Shown: positions 23,412 through 33,245, numbered from the stretch's first letter. The stretch: DNA of 64,000 bases from a bacterium (GCA_030429585.1 JAUIEU010000001.1:2015848-2079847), one strand, 5' to 3'. Made by a program: numbers and translations. The notes: generated by a model not told the origin, from the letters alone.

Positions 23412-25949
23412 TTACCCAGAACCGAGGACGTTAAACAGGCTTTCGGTGTTTTCTAAAATGGCTTCGCGCAGCTCAGGATGATCTAGTAAATATGTACCGT
23501 TATCCATAACGGCTTGGGCGGCCTCGCGGGCTTCTACCAAAATATCTTGGTCGCGGATTAAATCCACTAGCTGAAACTCTGGCAAGCCACTTTGGCGGGT
23601 GCCTAAAAATTCGCCGGGCCCTCGGATGGCTAAATCCCGCTCGGCGATAATAAAGCCGTTATCGGTTTCGCACATAACTTGCAGGCGCTGCTGGGTATCT
23701 TCGCTGGGGGTATCGCTAACTAATAAGCAATAACTTTTGTGCTTACCGCGGCCAACCCGCCCCCGCAGCTGGTGCAATTGCGAGAGCCCAAAACGGTCGG
23801 CGCTTTCAATCATCATTACGGTGGCGTTGGGTACATCCACGCCTACTTCTACCACGGTGGTGCTAACCAAAATATGTAGTCTGCCTTCGGCAAATTCTGC
23901 CATCACGGCGGCTTTTTCTTGCGGCTTTAATTTTCCGTGCATTAGGCCAATGCGCCACTGGGGAAAGATTTCTTTTTGTAGGCGCTCGGCCTCGGTGGTG
24001 GCTGCTTTAGCGGCTAATGTTTCGGATTCTTCAATAAGCGGAAATACCACATAGGCCTGCCTACCAGAAACCAGCTCTTGGTTTATCCACTGGTAGGCTT
24101 TTTTGCGTTGGCTGCCTTTAAAGAGCATGGTTTCAATGGGTTGGCGTCCGGGGGGGCGTTCGTCTAGCGCGCTTACATCTAAATCGCCATGCAGGGTCAT
24201 GGCCAGCGTGCGAGGGATGGGTGTGGCGGTCATGGTTAGCATTTCGGGGTGATTACTCGTCTCGCCGTTGTCGTTTTTAATACCCTTATCTTTCAGTAAA
24301 ATGCGCTGCTTAACCCCAAAACGGTGTTGCTCATCAATCACCACCGCGCCCAATTGAGCAAATTCAATACCATCCTGAATAAGCGCGTGGGTACCAACAG
24401 CAATGTGGGTTTGCCCGTTGGCTAGGCCCGCCTGTACAATGCGGCGTTCTTTAACGCCTTGCCGGCCCACGCATAACCCTACTTTTAAACCTAGTGGTGT
24501 GAGCCATTCTACAAAGCGTTGGTAATGTTGTTCGGCCAAAATTTCAGTGGGGGCCATAATAGCGCCTTGGTAGCCGCTATCTACCGCAATAAGCAGGGTT
24601 AGTAACGCTACCACCGTTTTACCGCTGCCCACATCGCCTTGTAGTAGGCGGTACATGGGCTCGTTGCTGGCCATATCTCGCTGAATATCGGCAAACATGC
24701 GTTGCTGGGCACCGGTTAAGGTAAAGGGAAGATTTTTTAAGAATTGATCGGCGTACCCGCCGGGTTGTTTAACCAATTGTAGCCCTGGAATGGTTTGTTT
24801 GTAGCGGGCGCGCACCATGGCTAAACGCGCTTGCAGGTAAAACAATTCATCAAACACTAAGCGGTTGCGGGCTGCTTCAGTATCATCCATGGATTGTGGA
24901 AAGTGGATTTGATGGAGCGCCTGCTTTAGCGGCATATAGGGGTATTGGGCGCGAATATCTGCAGGAAAAGGGTCGGTAATGGCGGGGCCAAACTGTTCTA
25001 GCGCATTCCATATCCAGCGGCGTAGGCCCTTAAGGTAAAGCCCTTCCGTTAAGGGGTACACGGGCACAATACGCCCCGCATGCAACGAGTTACTCTCGCC
25101 CGGCGAGGCGTCTTCGTCGAGTAATTCGACTTCGGGGCGCTCCATGGCAATGTTGCCGCTGCGTTTATCTATTTTGGTATGGCCACTTACCATGGCCATG
25201 GCGCCTTTAACGTAGCGCGCCTTGTGGCCTTCTAACACATTGCGTGGCATGTTGCGATAAAACCACGTGGCCTGCATGCGGTTGCCGCCCCGTGCTGGCG
25301 TATCGCCAAAGGTAACCGTTAAAATCCACAGCGGTTTGCCTCGTGCCTGAAACAGCGATACCGATAAAATCCGCGCAATCACCGTTACATCTTCATTGGG
25401 TTGTAGTTGCCCAATAGGCACCTGGGTTTGGTAATCGATATACCGCTTGGGGGCGTAGTGCAACAGTTGATGAACGGAGTGAACCCCGACGCTGGCCAGT
25501 AATTGCACGGCGCGTTGCCCCACGCCTTTTACCACGCTAACAGATAGTTTTCGAAGGGATGTATTAGGCGATACAACGGTAGGCGGCTTAATAGAGCCGT
25601 TGGCTTGGTGTGCGGTGGCCGCTTCATCTTGCTGGGTTAGCAAGGGGACTACCGTAGGTGGCGAAAACGGATCGGCCAGTACGGTAAGTAGTTCGGCTAA
25701 ATCATCTACCGCGTGCATGCGGCGGCCCACATCCATGCTGTTGTATTGCTTAAAAGTGCTTTGTAGCTTGTAACACTGTTGATGTATTTGTTCATCGGCC
25801 AAACGTAGTTGCCCCAATGTTTGGCTAACAAATTGGCTAAAGCGCTGGCGGCGGCCCTGTACATCGGTAAATTGGTGGTCGCGTTCAATGGAAAGGGCTT
25901 GTTTCAAGTCCTTAAGGCGGTGTTTAAGCTCTTCCAGCGAGGCTGTCAC
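23412..25949 (-). CDS. recG: ATP-dependent DNA helicase RecG
   Basis: Remodels stalled replication forks and Holliday junctions. 845 residues, longer than the typical 690-780 because of a helical N-terminal extension of about 120 residues. The wedge domain contains GVGQRAVQLLASVGV and LLHYAPKRYID. Helicase motifs: I LLQGDVGSGKTVVA, II VVIDEQHRFGV (DEQH), III TMTATPIPRTLA, and VI QLHQLRGRVGRG. The C-terminal RecG-specific ARD/TRG region (PGEFLGTRQSGLPEF) is intact. It is monocistronic here, convergent with the preceding gene and divergent from the TPR/NHL gene. Confidence 0.97.
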   Translation of the reverse strand: MTASLEELKHRLKDLKQALSIERDHQFTDVQGRRQRFSQFVSQTLGQLRLADEQIHQQCYKLQSTFKQYNSMDVGRRMHAVDDLAELLTVLADPFSPPTVVPLLTQQDEAATAHQANGSIKPPTVVSPNTSLRKLSVSVVKGVGQRAVQLLASVGVHSVHQLLHYAPKRYIDYQTQVPIGQLQPNEDVTVIARILSVSLFQARGKPLWILTVTFGDTPARGGNRMQATWFYRNMPRNVLEGHKARYVKGAMAMVSGHTKIDKRSGNIAMERPEVELLDEDASPGESNSLHAGRIVPVYPLTEGLYLKGLRRWIWNALEQFGPAITDPFPADIRAQYPYMPLKQALHQIHFPQSMDDTEAARNRLVFDELFYLQARLAMVRARYKQTIPGLQLVKQPGGYADQFLKNLPFTLTGAQQRMFADIQRDMASNEPMYRLLQGDVGSGKTVVALLTLLIAVDSGYQGAIMAPTEILAEQHYQRFVEWLTPLGLKVGLCVGRQGVKERRIVQAGLANGQTHIAVGTHALIQDGIEFAQLGAVVIDEQHRFGVKQRILLKDKGIKNDNGETSNHPEMLTMTATPIPRTLAMTLHGDLDVSALDERPPGRQPIETMLFKGSQRKKAYQWINQELVSGRQAYVVFPLIEESETLAAKAATTEAERLQKEIFPQWRIGLMHGKLKPQEKAAVMAEFAEGRLHILVSTTVVEVGVDVPNATVMMIESADRFGLSQLHQLRGRVGRGKHKSYCLLVSDTPSEDTQQRLQVMCETDNGFIIAERDLAIRGPGEFLGTRQSGLPEFQLVDLIRDQDILVEAREAAQAVMDNGTYLLDHPELREAILENTESLFNVLGSG

Positions 25950-26124
25950 AGGGGTTCCTTAGCATGAAGGCCGGAAAATCGGCCTGGTAGTTGCCTATTT
26001 TGCTAAATGTTTTCCCAAAATAGACTTCCTATTGTACAATAAGGCAGTATCGTGGCTGGTTAGCAACAGAAAAGCCTTAACCGGCGCGTATGTATGTCTC
26101 CCCTACGCAGCAGGATCTTCTCTA

Positions 26125-27078
26125 ATGGCAGCCCTTTCTCTTAATCGTTCTCCCTTTATTGTGTTATTGGCGGGGGTACTGGGCGCCACGCTTAGCGTGG
26201 GTGTGTTACTAGGCGCTGCCCATGCAGCGGGCCCTAATATTAAGGCCATGCAACTTTACCAACAAGCGGTAGAAGCCAATGCCCAAGGCAAAGGCATGGC
26301 AGCCTTGCAGCTGTTTGAATCCGCCGCGGATGCAGACCCGAATTATTCCGATACCTTTTTTAACTTAGGGGTATTGCAATACCAAATGGGCAATTACCCA
26401 AAAGCCAAATCCGCCTTTGAGCGTGCCGTAAGCTTAAAAGCCACAGATGCGGATGCGTGGTACAGCTTGGCCTTAACTCAAGAAAAACTTAATCAGCCCC
26501 AGCAGGCCATTACCACCCTGCACCATATTCCAGCAACCTCTGCTAAATATGGCAGTGCCCAAGGTAAAATTGCCACCCTGCAGCAACAAATTCAATCCGC
26601 CCAATTGCAACAGCAGCAACTGGCGGCCACCCAGGCTACTGCTAACCAACCCCAAACCACCACACCACAATACCAGGGTACGGTGGCCCCACCGAACCGC
26701 AGCAATGTAAATGTGGAAGTGGTGGCCAAAGATTTTAGCGGCCCCACGGGTATTGCGGTGGGCAATGATGGCACCGTGTTTGTGGCCAACTATAGTAAAA
26801 ATGTGATTGACCGTATTAGCCCAGACGGCAAGAAAACCGAGATTGAAGCCAGCGGCACGCTAAGCGGCCCGGTTGGGTTGGTGTTTCATCCCCAAACCCA
26901 AGAGCTGTTTGTGGCCAACTATTTAGGTAATTCCATTACCCGCATTTTGCCTAATGGCCAAGCCAGCCAAATGATTACCGACCTTAAAAAGCCGTATTAC
27001 CTAAACCTAGATACCCGCGCTAACATTTTGTATGTTAGCGAGCAAGAAAGTAATACCTTAGGCAAAATCAAACTTTAA
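26125..27078 (+). CDS. Secreted TPR and NHL-like propeller protein
   Basis: About 317 residues. Signal peptide (FIVLLAGVLGATLSVGVLLGAAHA/A), three TPRs at about 35-150 (AVEANAQGKGMAALQLFESA, YSDTFFNLGVLQYQMGNYPKAKSAFERAV), a Gln-rich linker, then three NHL/SMP-30-like strands motifs (GPTGIAVGNDGTVFVANY, GPVGLVFHPQTQELFVANY, KPYYLNLDTRANILYVSE). The blade count is too small for a closed propeller, so the domain may be partial or assemble with others. ATG 26125 has AGGA nine bases upstream; the earlier in-frame TTG at 26032 is unlikely. Role unknown; envelope protein-protein interactions are plausible. Confidence 0.75.
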   Translation: MAALSLNRSPFIVLLAGVLGATLSVGVLLGAAHAAGPNIKAMQLYQQAVEANAQGKGMAALQLFESAADADPNYSDTFFNLGVLQYQMGNYPKAKSAFERAVSLKATDADAWYSLALTQEKLNQPQQAITTLHHIPATSAKYGSAQGKIATLQQQIQSAQLQQQQLAATQATANQPQTTTPQYQGTVAPPNRSNVNVEVVAKDFSGPTGIAVGNDGTVFVANYSKNVIDRISPDGKKTEIEASGTLSGPVGLVFHPQTQELFVANYLGNSITRILPNGQASQMITDLKKPYYLNLDTRANILYVSEQESNTLGKIKL

Positions 27079-27096
27079 CATTGCTTAATTAATGAG

Positions 27097-27564
27097 TTAT
27101 TGATTTTTCATTCGTCGGCGATATTTTATTAATTTTTGGTATTCGTCGGATTTGGTGTACCTTTTAATATCTGCTTTACTAACAGATATACCAATATCTG
27201 TGGGGGCAGCTTTACCTTTATATCTGGGAGGATGGGCGGTTACTAGAAACCCGTTACTGGAATCTCCACAAACGGTGGCACTCTCTCTATAATTCTTTAA
27301 GAAGCGATCAACGGGACCGAGTAGCGCATATAGGGTATCTTTTTTTGCTGGTGAAGGAGCAGCGCCGTCTCCATACAACTCATTAGTTAAGGAGTCAGAT
27401 TTTGTCTTTGCCTTAAACACAGCAGCATCTAGGCCAAACGCTTGTTCTGGTTTGAAATTATAGCTACTGTTGGTTTGGCAGTTTTTTATGGTGGTGCAAC
27501 CGGCTCCTATTCCTAATAGCCCTATACCTAAGCAGAAATTTCCAAGTTTAGACATCGTTTTCAA
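27097..27564 (-). CDS. Probable lipoprotein, unknown
   Basis: 155 residues, AT-rich. Hydrophobic N-terminus (FCLGIGLLGIGAGC) ends in a Cys like a lipoprotein signal, although the residue at -3 is Gly rather than Leu. Several further Cys (NCQTN, TVCGDSS) and a basic C-terminus rich in Lys, Tyr and Arg. No family was recognised. A housekeeping-type promoter may lie at about 27587-27620 (TTGATG and TACACT on the minus strand, 16 bases apart). It is convergent with the TPR/NHL gene. Confidence 0.6.
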   Translation of the reverse strand: MKTMSKLGNFCLGIGLLGIGAGCTTIKNCQTNSSYNFKPEQAFGLDAAVFKAKTKSDSLTNELYGDGAAPSPAKKDTLYALLGPVDRFLKNYRESATVCGDSSNGFLVTAHPPRYKGKAAPTDIGISVSKADIKRYTKSDEYQKLIKYRRRMKNQ

Positions 27565-27627
27565 CTCCAGAAAGTTAATAAAAGCTCAAGCTAAGTGTAC
27601 TATACTTCAGATTAACATCAACTAGCG

Positions 27628-28494
27628 TTAGCGGATGTTAATCAGCTTATGGGTTTGGGGCACCACGCGTACTTGTAGGCCTTTGGCGCTTAGGGTTTGG
27701 TAGGCTTGCTCTAAGGTTTGGGGGCTGCAATTTAGACGCAGTGGGTCTGTTTCGTGGTGGGTTACGGCGCTTTCTGGCTGTAAAAACAGGGGTACATGCT
27801 CGTAACCGGCCATCAGGTTACCCAAGGTAACCAGCTCTTGCCGGGTAACCTTGTCGTTTAAAATAACCTTGGCAAAGGTGTGGGGCGGCTGGTGGTTTAG
27901 TGGGGCGTAGGGTTGGGTGGCCAGGCGTAAAAACTCGCGATGCTCTTTGGTATGCCACGGCTCGCCGCTAGCACTTGGGAGTTTAATATCCATGGCTACA
28001 TGGGCCATGTAGGGGGCGACCGTTTCATAAAATTCTGGCTGGGTGCCGCTGGTTTCTAAATACAGGGGGATGATGTTGGCCAACTTGGGGGCTATATCGG
28101 CTAAAAAACGGTGGTACAGCAAGGGTTCGCCGCCGGTTAGGCTAAGGCTATGGTGGGGCAGTATGGCCTGGTAACGCTTGATAGCAGCAATAAATTTAGA
28201 AGGGGCTACCGGGTTGGGCAAGCGGTCATGGGCGCCAATATCAGCAGGCCAATGCAAGTGGCAGGCCCCATCGGCGTTACTCATGGCGGTATCGCAATAG
28301 GTGCACTTTAGGTGGCAGTGAGAAAAGCGTGCAAATAGCTGCCGAACCCCCACTAAGGGCCCTTCGCCTTGAAAGGAGGAAAACAGCTCGGTAAGTTGAG
28401 CGGTGGCGGGTGGGGCAACCGTTGGGGCGGGCAAGGTGGTAGGTGATAATTCGGAAGACGCGCGAGGAGGCGCCTTTACAGTAGGTAAGGACAC
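27628..28494 (-). CDS. queE: 7-carboxy-7-deazaguanine synthase (radical SAM)
   Basis: Rearranges 6-carboxy-tetrahydropterin to 7-carboxy-7-deazaguanine on the way to queuosine. 288 residues with a Pro/Ala/Thr-rich N-terminal extension of about 30. The family start TELFSSFQGEGPLVGVRQLFARF is followed by the radical SAM cluster CHLKCTYCD (CxxxCxxC), then SLTGGEPLL (SAM binding) and LETSGT, DIKLPSASG. The QueE-specific QGEG motif supports this over other radical SAM activating enzymes. queC, queD and queF are not adjacent. Confidence 0.88.
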   Translation of the reverse strand: MSLPTVKAPPRASSELSPTTLPAPTVAPPATAQLTELFSSFQGEGPLVGVRQLFARFSHCHLKCTYCDTAMSNADGACHLHWPADIGAHDRLPNPVAPSKFIAAIKRYQAILPHHSLSLTGGEPLLYHRFLADIAPKLANIIPLYLETSGTQPEFYETVAPYMAHVAMDIKLPSASGEPWHTKEHREFLRLATQPYAPLNHQPPHTFAKVILNDKVTRQELVTLGNLMAGYEHVPLFLQPESAVTHHETDPLRLNCSPQTLEQAYQTLSAKGLQVRVVPQTHKLINIR

Positions 28495-28536
28495 GGGATA
28501 AGTCGTCTTTTTAATATAGGTGGAAAGGGGTAAGGC

Positions 28537-28854
28537 TTAGTTTTGGTTGCTAGGGGGTGCCTTAATACCAAGCCGAGCGTATACATTTTGCATAAAAGCA
28601 CTGTTGTCGGCTAGTGTTGTGTTGGCGGCTTCAATAGCACCTAATTCCTGGCGAACCACATCATCCACAGAAACAACGGGCTCAAAGGCACCATCAAAGG
28701 AGGCAGCGCACAGTTGCTCTAGCATGGTGCGTTTAACGCGTGGGTAACTGGGGTGGGCTTCTAGGGCCGTATCGGCGGTGTTGTTCGCTTCAGGGGTTAA
28801 TTCAGCGGTAGGGCTTGTAGAGCTCATGGGTTTCGATGTCCTTTGGGGGTTCAT
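28537..28854 (-). CDS. Small hypothetical protein
   Basis: 105 residues from ATG 28854, which has GGTGA about eight bases upstream. The first half is Ser/Thr/Pro/Ala-rich and probably disordered; the second half is acidic and helical (DDVVRQELGAIEAANTT, NSAFMQNVYARLGIKAP). No family recognised. It sits upstream of queE on the same strand with a 43-base gap, so the two may be cotranscribed. Confidence 0.5.
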   Translation of the reverse strand: MNPQRTSKPMSSTSPTAELTPEANNTADTALEAHPSYPRVKRTMLEQLCAASFDGAFEPVVSVDDVVRQELGAIEAANTTLADNSAFMQNVYARLGIKAPPSNQN

Positions 28855-29199
28855 TTTAATATCACCATAACATAACGATAACAAAAACTATTACAGATGT
28901 AGATTGGCCTGGATAAGCCATACCAAACTATCGGTGGGGCAGCGTTAGCGCAGGATACACAGATTAAGTTGTACTGTTGCCAAACGACCGGGGAATAACG
29001 GCAATAACCAATACCTAAATACGGTAGATTGCCTCTCTTGGGGGGATTAAGTAATGCGGCTGGCGGAAGGTGCTAGTTTGTAACGGATTGTAACTAGACC
29101 TTGGCCACTAGGTCGGTATTTTTTCCAGGTGGAAATTAATATTGGTGTGACGGCGGACTAGCAATCAGCAAGGTTTAGGGGTTTTAGGTATACTATCCA

Positions 29200-29495
29200 T
29201 TGGTAATTCGTGGTGCGTTAGCACCTTGGGTTGCCGTAATAGAGGCGCAGCCTTCATTAGTAGTGGCGAGATAGACGGCCAACCGTCGCTCAGGCCCGTA
29301 AACATTGGATACACCCTGCATACCCGCACCAAATGCGGCTTACCAGGTTTTATCCAATCGCTCGGTGCCCTGTCATCTCGTTTCACGAAAGGGGATTGGC
29401 TGCCGAAACGGATGATTCTGTTGGATGACTCGCCGTTGGTGCGTTGCAGGTTAAATTCCTGTCCACTGCCTGGATACATCTGTATTTCAGGTGCG
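29200..29495 (+). ncRNA. Candidate structured RNA or leader
   Basis: This part of the 695-base gap between the 28854 and 29550 genes is packed with perfect helices. They are GGTGC/GCACC with a GTTA loop (29210-29223), GACGG/CCGTC with CCAA (29274-29287), a composite hairpin with ATTGGATA/TATCCAAT (29304-29311 with 29351-29358) enclosing CCTG/CAGG and CCGCA/TGCGG, TCGT/ACGA (29378-29388), CAGG/CCTG (29447-29461), and a ten-pair hairpin at 29469-29491 just upstream of the 29550 start. A TATACT box at 29189 could start it. I do not recognise it as RNase P RNA, tmRNA, 6S or a known riboswitch. The strand is not certain. The rest of the gap (28855-29199) shows only a weak hairpin plus T-run at 29097-29122. 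Confidence 0.35.
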
Positions 29496-29549
29496 CTATT
29501 GCTCCCCCTCTTTCATTGATACATAACACACCTCCCCTATCAGGTTTCT

Positions 29550-31538
29550 GTGTTTTACTCTGCTCCTCAACCTAAACCCCAAGGGTTACCCTTGGTGGCA
29601 CCCCACTTGCAGCCCGGCTTTGGTGGCCGGGGGCTAGGCAACGCCATGGCCAAAGGGTTTGATAATATTTATGGCAATGAAGGTAAGCGCTACGCCTTTG
29701 AGCAAACCGTGTGCTTTACCGTGCCACGCACCATGCAGCAGTTATACCGAAACAAACACATTACCGGCGAAGTAAATAAAATGGCGGCCTGGGAAATGTT
29801 GATTCGGGATTTAATGGCGGATTTTTTAGATACTTTTGCCCCAGGGCTATTAGCCTTTGGGGTGATTGCACCGTGGTTGGATAAGCGCCACGGGGCCATG
29901 ACGCGCCGGATGATGGGCCAAGATGGGTTGAATTATTATGCGGCCATGGCCAAGCCGGTGACAGATTCTCACCAATTTTTAACCGCCATAGATGCTCAGT
30001 TGCAGGCGTATGTGGGGCGCAATAATGGCAAGGCGCTTGCGGATAAGGCTTTGAAAATTCCGGCGATGGTGCAGGCTATTGCGGCAAAACAAGCCCAGCA
30101 TGAACAAAAAATGGCTAAAGTACCCTACTGGCGCCGAATGATTGCCCGTATGACCACCACTAACCCGGCAGAAACCATGGCAGATGGATTAACGCAGCGG
30201 TGGGTGGCCGCCACGGGTATGACGACTCATGATGTGAGCCTTGCGTTGCCTAAGGCTGCCAAAACCGCAACACACGCCTTAAATGTTAGCTTACCAGAGA
30301 TGCTGCTGGATTTAGGCACTATTGTTAATCATCAGGCTAAAAAACCAAAAAAAGCTTTAACTAGTGGCTATTGGGGGCAGAAAACAACCCAGTTGTTAGG
30401 CAAAACTAAAAAACTGGCGCGTCACCACATGTGGGCCAATGCCTTTGCGTTGGCGGCCAGCTTATCCATGCCCTTTGTTATTCGGCTTATTACTAAATCG
30501 GTGTACGGTAAGGATGCCTACCCAGGGTCTAAGGCCTTGCAGGACCACTTTAAATCAGAAGCGCCTGCGGTAAAGGCCACTGAGCGACACCATGCCTTTG
30601 TAGGGCAACCATCTAACCCGTCGCCTGGTACCTTACAGGCAGGCTTTGCCGCAAACGACGCTACCTCAACGAAAAACGATGAGCCCGCCAGTAAGGGCTT
30701 TACCTGGTTTCCTCACCTTAAAAAAGAATGGAAAGAGGGTAGGCCACTCCATAGCGCTATTACAGCAGGCTTTTTTGCTGTGCTGGGTGCGGCTGTATTG
30801 CGCAACCGGTTTTTAGGGGCCCCTGCCGTGCGTAAATTTGGTAAAAAATTAAACCCCACTAAGTGGAAAGACCTCGTTAAAGTGTACCAATTCCAGCGGG
30901 GTTTTCCGTGGACGACCATTGCCCAAATGGAGCTAACCTACGGTTTGTTGTGCGGTATTCGGTTACTATCTGCGCGGAATGACAGCGAGTGGCAAGAAAC
31001 CGCCCTGCGGGATGCCATGCTGGGCTGGCCCACGCTAACCTATGGGTTTGAATTTGTGCGCAAGCAGTTGGCTAAGGCCGCCAATGCCCCATTGGTAAAA
31101 GCAATTAATGCTAAAACAGGGGCAACGCTAACAACGGCAACCGCTTTGCTGCGCGATGCTGGTGGCGATGTGCGCCCACAAGACCACTTAACTCAGGGGA
31201 TGGTGCGTAACATTACGGGCCTATCGGGCCAGGGCTTAAAAAAAGCGGTGGATATGGCGGTAGGCACACGGCGCGGGCTAACGGTAGTATCGTCTGTTAT
31301 CTCTATTTTGTTGTTGTCGTGGCTAGAGCCAAAGTGGGGTATTCAGCTCACCACTAACCTAGAGCGCAAAAAGCACCGTAAGGCGTTGGCAAGTAGTGCC
31401 AGCCCTATTTTAACCCGTACCCAAGCACCGTTACCGGGCTGGCCGGCCCCTAGCGGCAGTACCACCCCGGCAGAAAAGCAACAGCGCTTACAACAGGCCC
31501 AACACCAGCGCTTTATGGCAGCCGCTGTGGGGGCGTAA
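29550..31538 (+). CDS. Large orphan membrane protein
   Basis: 662 residues from GTG 29550. No family recognised. Probable membrane segments: FLDTFAPGLLAFGVIAPWL (about 90-110), ANAFALAASLSMPFVIRLI (about 298-315), SAITAGFFAVLGAAVL (about 400-417), LTYGLLCGIRLL (about 465) and TVVSSVISILLLSWL (about 580-595), separated by long basic loops rich in Lys and Ala. The C-terminus is Gln/Ala-rich and coiled. It shows local resemblance to the protein at 55873-57120 (PFVIRLITKSVYGK against PFFTNFVTRKLTGK, each after a basic helix). A structured intergenic region precedes it. Confidence 0.7.
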   Translation: MFYSAPQPKPQGLPLVAPHLQPGFGGRGLGNAMAKGFDNIYGNEGKRYAFEQTVCFTVPRTMQQLYRNKHITGEVNKMAAWEMLIRDLMADFLDTFAPGLLAFGVIAPWLDKRHGAMTRRMMGQDGLNYYAAMAKPVTDSHQFLTAIDAQLQAYVGRNNGKALADKALKIPAMVQAIAAKQAQHEQKMAKVPYWRRMIARMTTTNPAETMADGLTQRWVAATGMTTHDVSLALPKAAKTATHALNVSLPEMLLDLGTIVNHQAKKPKKALTSGYWGQKTTQLLGKTKKLARHHMWANAFALAASLSMPFVIRLITKSVYGKDAYPGSKALQDHFKSEAPAVKATERHHAFVGQPSNPSPGTLQAGFAANDATSTKNDEPASKGFTWFPHLKKEWKEGRPLHSAITAGFFAVLGAAVLRNRFLGAPAVRKFGKKLNPTKWKDLVKVYQFQRGFPWTTIAQMELTYGLLCGIRLLSARNDSEWQETALRDAMLGWPTLTYGFEFVRKQLAKAANAPLVKAINAKTGATLTTATALLRDAGGDVRPQDHLTQGMVRNITGLSGQGLKKAVDMAVGTRRGLTVVSSVISILLLSWLEPKWGIQLTTNLERKKHRKALASSASPILTRTQAPLPGWPAPSGSTTPAEKQQRLQQAQHQRFMAAAVGA

Positions 31539-31560
31539 GGGGTGTTGGTTAGCCGTTTGG

Positions 31561-32949
31561 TTAGGCGCTAGCTGGGCGGTATTGTTGCCATAGCCAGTAC
31601 ACGGGTAGGCCTGTTAGGGTAATGGCTACCCCAATAACGCTGGTGGTTTGGGTGGATGCCGACAACAGCATGTAGGCCGATAAAATAGAGGCGGCAATAA
31701 TGTAGAGCACTGGTGGGGCGTAATCCCACAGGGTGTGCATGTTGAGCCTGGGGGCCAGTTCGCCGTTGTTGTGGCGCGCCAGCTTCAGCAGCCCGGCCAT
31801 GGTAACAATATAAAATACAAGCGCGGTAAAAATAATGTAATCTAGTAGTAGGCCGTAGTTGCCGCTAAGGGCTAGCACAATACCCCAGGCGCATTGGGCC
31901 CACAGGCTAATGTTAGGGCTTTGGGTGGTGGGGTGAAGTGCGGCAAAGGGCTTAAATAGCAGCCCGTCTTGGGCCATGGCATAAAACACGCGGGCACCAC
32001 TTAAAATCATGCCGTTTAAGCAGCCAAAGGTGCTTACCAAAATAATGGCGGCAATCAGTTTGCCACCAAGGCTACCAAATAGGGTGGTCATCATGGCGGC
32101 GGCTACCTTGTCATCCGGTACGGATTTAATTACATCCAAGGGCAGCACGTTTAGGTAAGCCAGGTTTACCAGCACATACAAGCACACCACGGTGCTGGCG
32201 CCTAGTACTAGGGCCTTGGGTAGGGTTTGGCTAGGGTTTTTCACTTCGCCGCCAATAAAGGTCACGTAATTCCACGCATCCGAGCTAAACAGTGGGCCTA
32301 CAGCGGCCACCGCTATGGCAGAAAGTAACCCAGCACTGGCAATTTCATCCGGCAGGGGGGTAAGCGCCCAGCTAATATGGCCTAGCTCTTGCCCCATGCT
32401 TAAGCCGATGGCAATTAGGGCAATCAGGGCCAACACCTTAAGGCTGGTAAAAATGTTTTGGAGTAAGGCGCCCGCTTCTGCGCCGCGGGTGTTAAACCAG
32501 GTTAGGCTTAGCAGGGTGACGACGGCGATGAGTTTTTCCGTATTGAATGGGATGCCCATGGGCAACATAAATAGGGTCTCTGTGCTAATGGCGGGCAGTA
32601 GCACACCCAAGTAGCGGCTAAAAGCGACGGCCACGGCAGCAATAAAGCCGGTTTGAATGACCCAGAAAAAGACCCAGCCGTACAAAAAGGCGGGTATATT
32701 ACCCCATGCGCGACGAAGAAACACATATTGGCCGCCGGCTTCTGGCATGTAGGCGGCTAATTTACCGTAGCTGGTTGCGCCCAGTATGGTTACAATGCCG
32801 GTAATAACCCACAGTAAAATTAACCAGCCGGGGTTGCCCATAAGTACGGCAGATTTAGGGGTCACCAAGAAAATACCCGACCCCACCATCGACCCAATCA
32901 CAATGGCCGCCGCTGAGGCTAGCCCTAGGGTTCGTTTCATTTCTGCCAT
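31561..32949 (-). CDS. APC-family amino acid permease
   Basis: 462 residues with about twelve transmembrane helices. The helix 1 unwound motif GSMVGSGIFLVTP binds the amino acid backbone in APC transporters; MPEAGGQYVFLRRAWG in helix 3 and the loop after helix 2 fit the L-amino-acid exchanger/SteT-like branch. It moves amino acids across the cytoplasmic membrane, as antiporter or proton symporter; the substrate cannot be read from sequence. ATG 32949 has AAGGGG eight bases upstream. It appears to stand alone. Confidence 0.9.
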   Translation of the reverse strand: MAEMKRTLGLASAAAIVIGSMVGSGIFLVTPKSAVLMGNPGWLILLWVITGIVTILGATSYGKLAAYMPEAGGQYVFLRRAWGNIPAFLYGWVFFWVIQTGFIAAVAVAFSRYLGVLLPAISTETLFMLPMGIPFNTEKLIAVVTLLSLTWFNTRGAEAGALLQNIFTSLKVLALIALIAIGLSMGQELGHISWALTPLPDEIASAGLLSAIAVAAVGPLFSSDAWNYVTFIGGEVKNPSQTLPKALVLGASTVVCLYVLVNLAYLNVLPLDVIKSVPDDKVAAAMMTTLFGSLGGKLIAAIILVSTFGCLNGMILSGARVFYAMAQDGLLFKPFAALHPTTQSPNISLWAQCAWGIVLALSGNYGLLLDYIIFTALVFYIVTMAGLLKLARHNNGELAPRLNMHTLWDYAPPVLYIIAASILSAYMLLSASTQTTSVIGVAITLTGLPVYWLWQQYRPASA

Positions 32950-33029
32950 GTGTGTTGCCCCTTGTAAAAGCGCATTAAAAAAGTGGCTTTATTATCTCAT
33001 GGATAAAAGGGGATAGCAGTTAGCCCGCA

Positions 33030-33245
33030 CTATTTAACGATGATAATATTCCATAAAAAAGCGCCAATTTTATGCATAACAGCCCTATGGCCTTCTTGTC
33101 TTCGCTTTGCATAGTGATGGATGGCGTTTTCTGGTGATAAATTAGTAGCCACTGTTATCTTGTGGCCCTTAGTCTTTTTAGCATCCCCAAATGAGGCTTG
33201 GCTAAATTGATAGGTAGAGGTGGGTATAAGGCTAAAAGAGACCAT
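33030..33245 (-). CDS. Small hypothetical protein
   Basis: 71 residues, basic, with FGDAKKTKGHKITVA, ENAIHHYAKRRQEGHR and a short hydrophobic C-terminus (IGAFLWNIIIVK). AGGGA is about ten bases before ATG 33245. No family recognised. The AT content and isolation resemble the other orphan genes of the window, but a chance open frame is possible. Confidence 0.4.
   Translation of the reverse strand: MVSFSLIPTSTYQFSQASFGDAKKTKGHKITVATNLSPENAIHHYAKRRQEGHRAVMHKIGAFLWNIIIVK

Noticed and set aside
29442..29465. Possible tRNA T-arm (stem CAGG/CCTG with a seven-base loop)
   Set aside because: The loop lacks the invariant C after TT, and no acceptor, D or anticodon arms fit around it.
29165..29519. 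Overlapping open frames on both strands (104 and 97 codons)
   Set aside because: Both run through the hairpin-rich intergenic region, lack ribosome sites and have unlikely protein composition.
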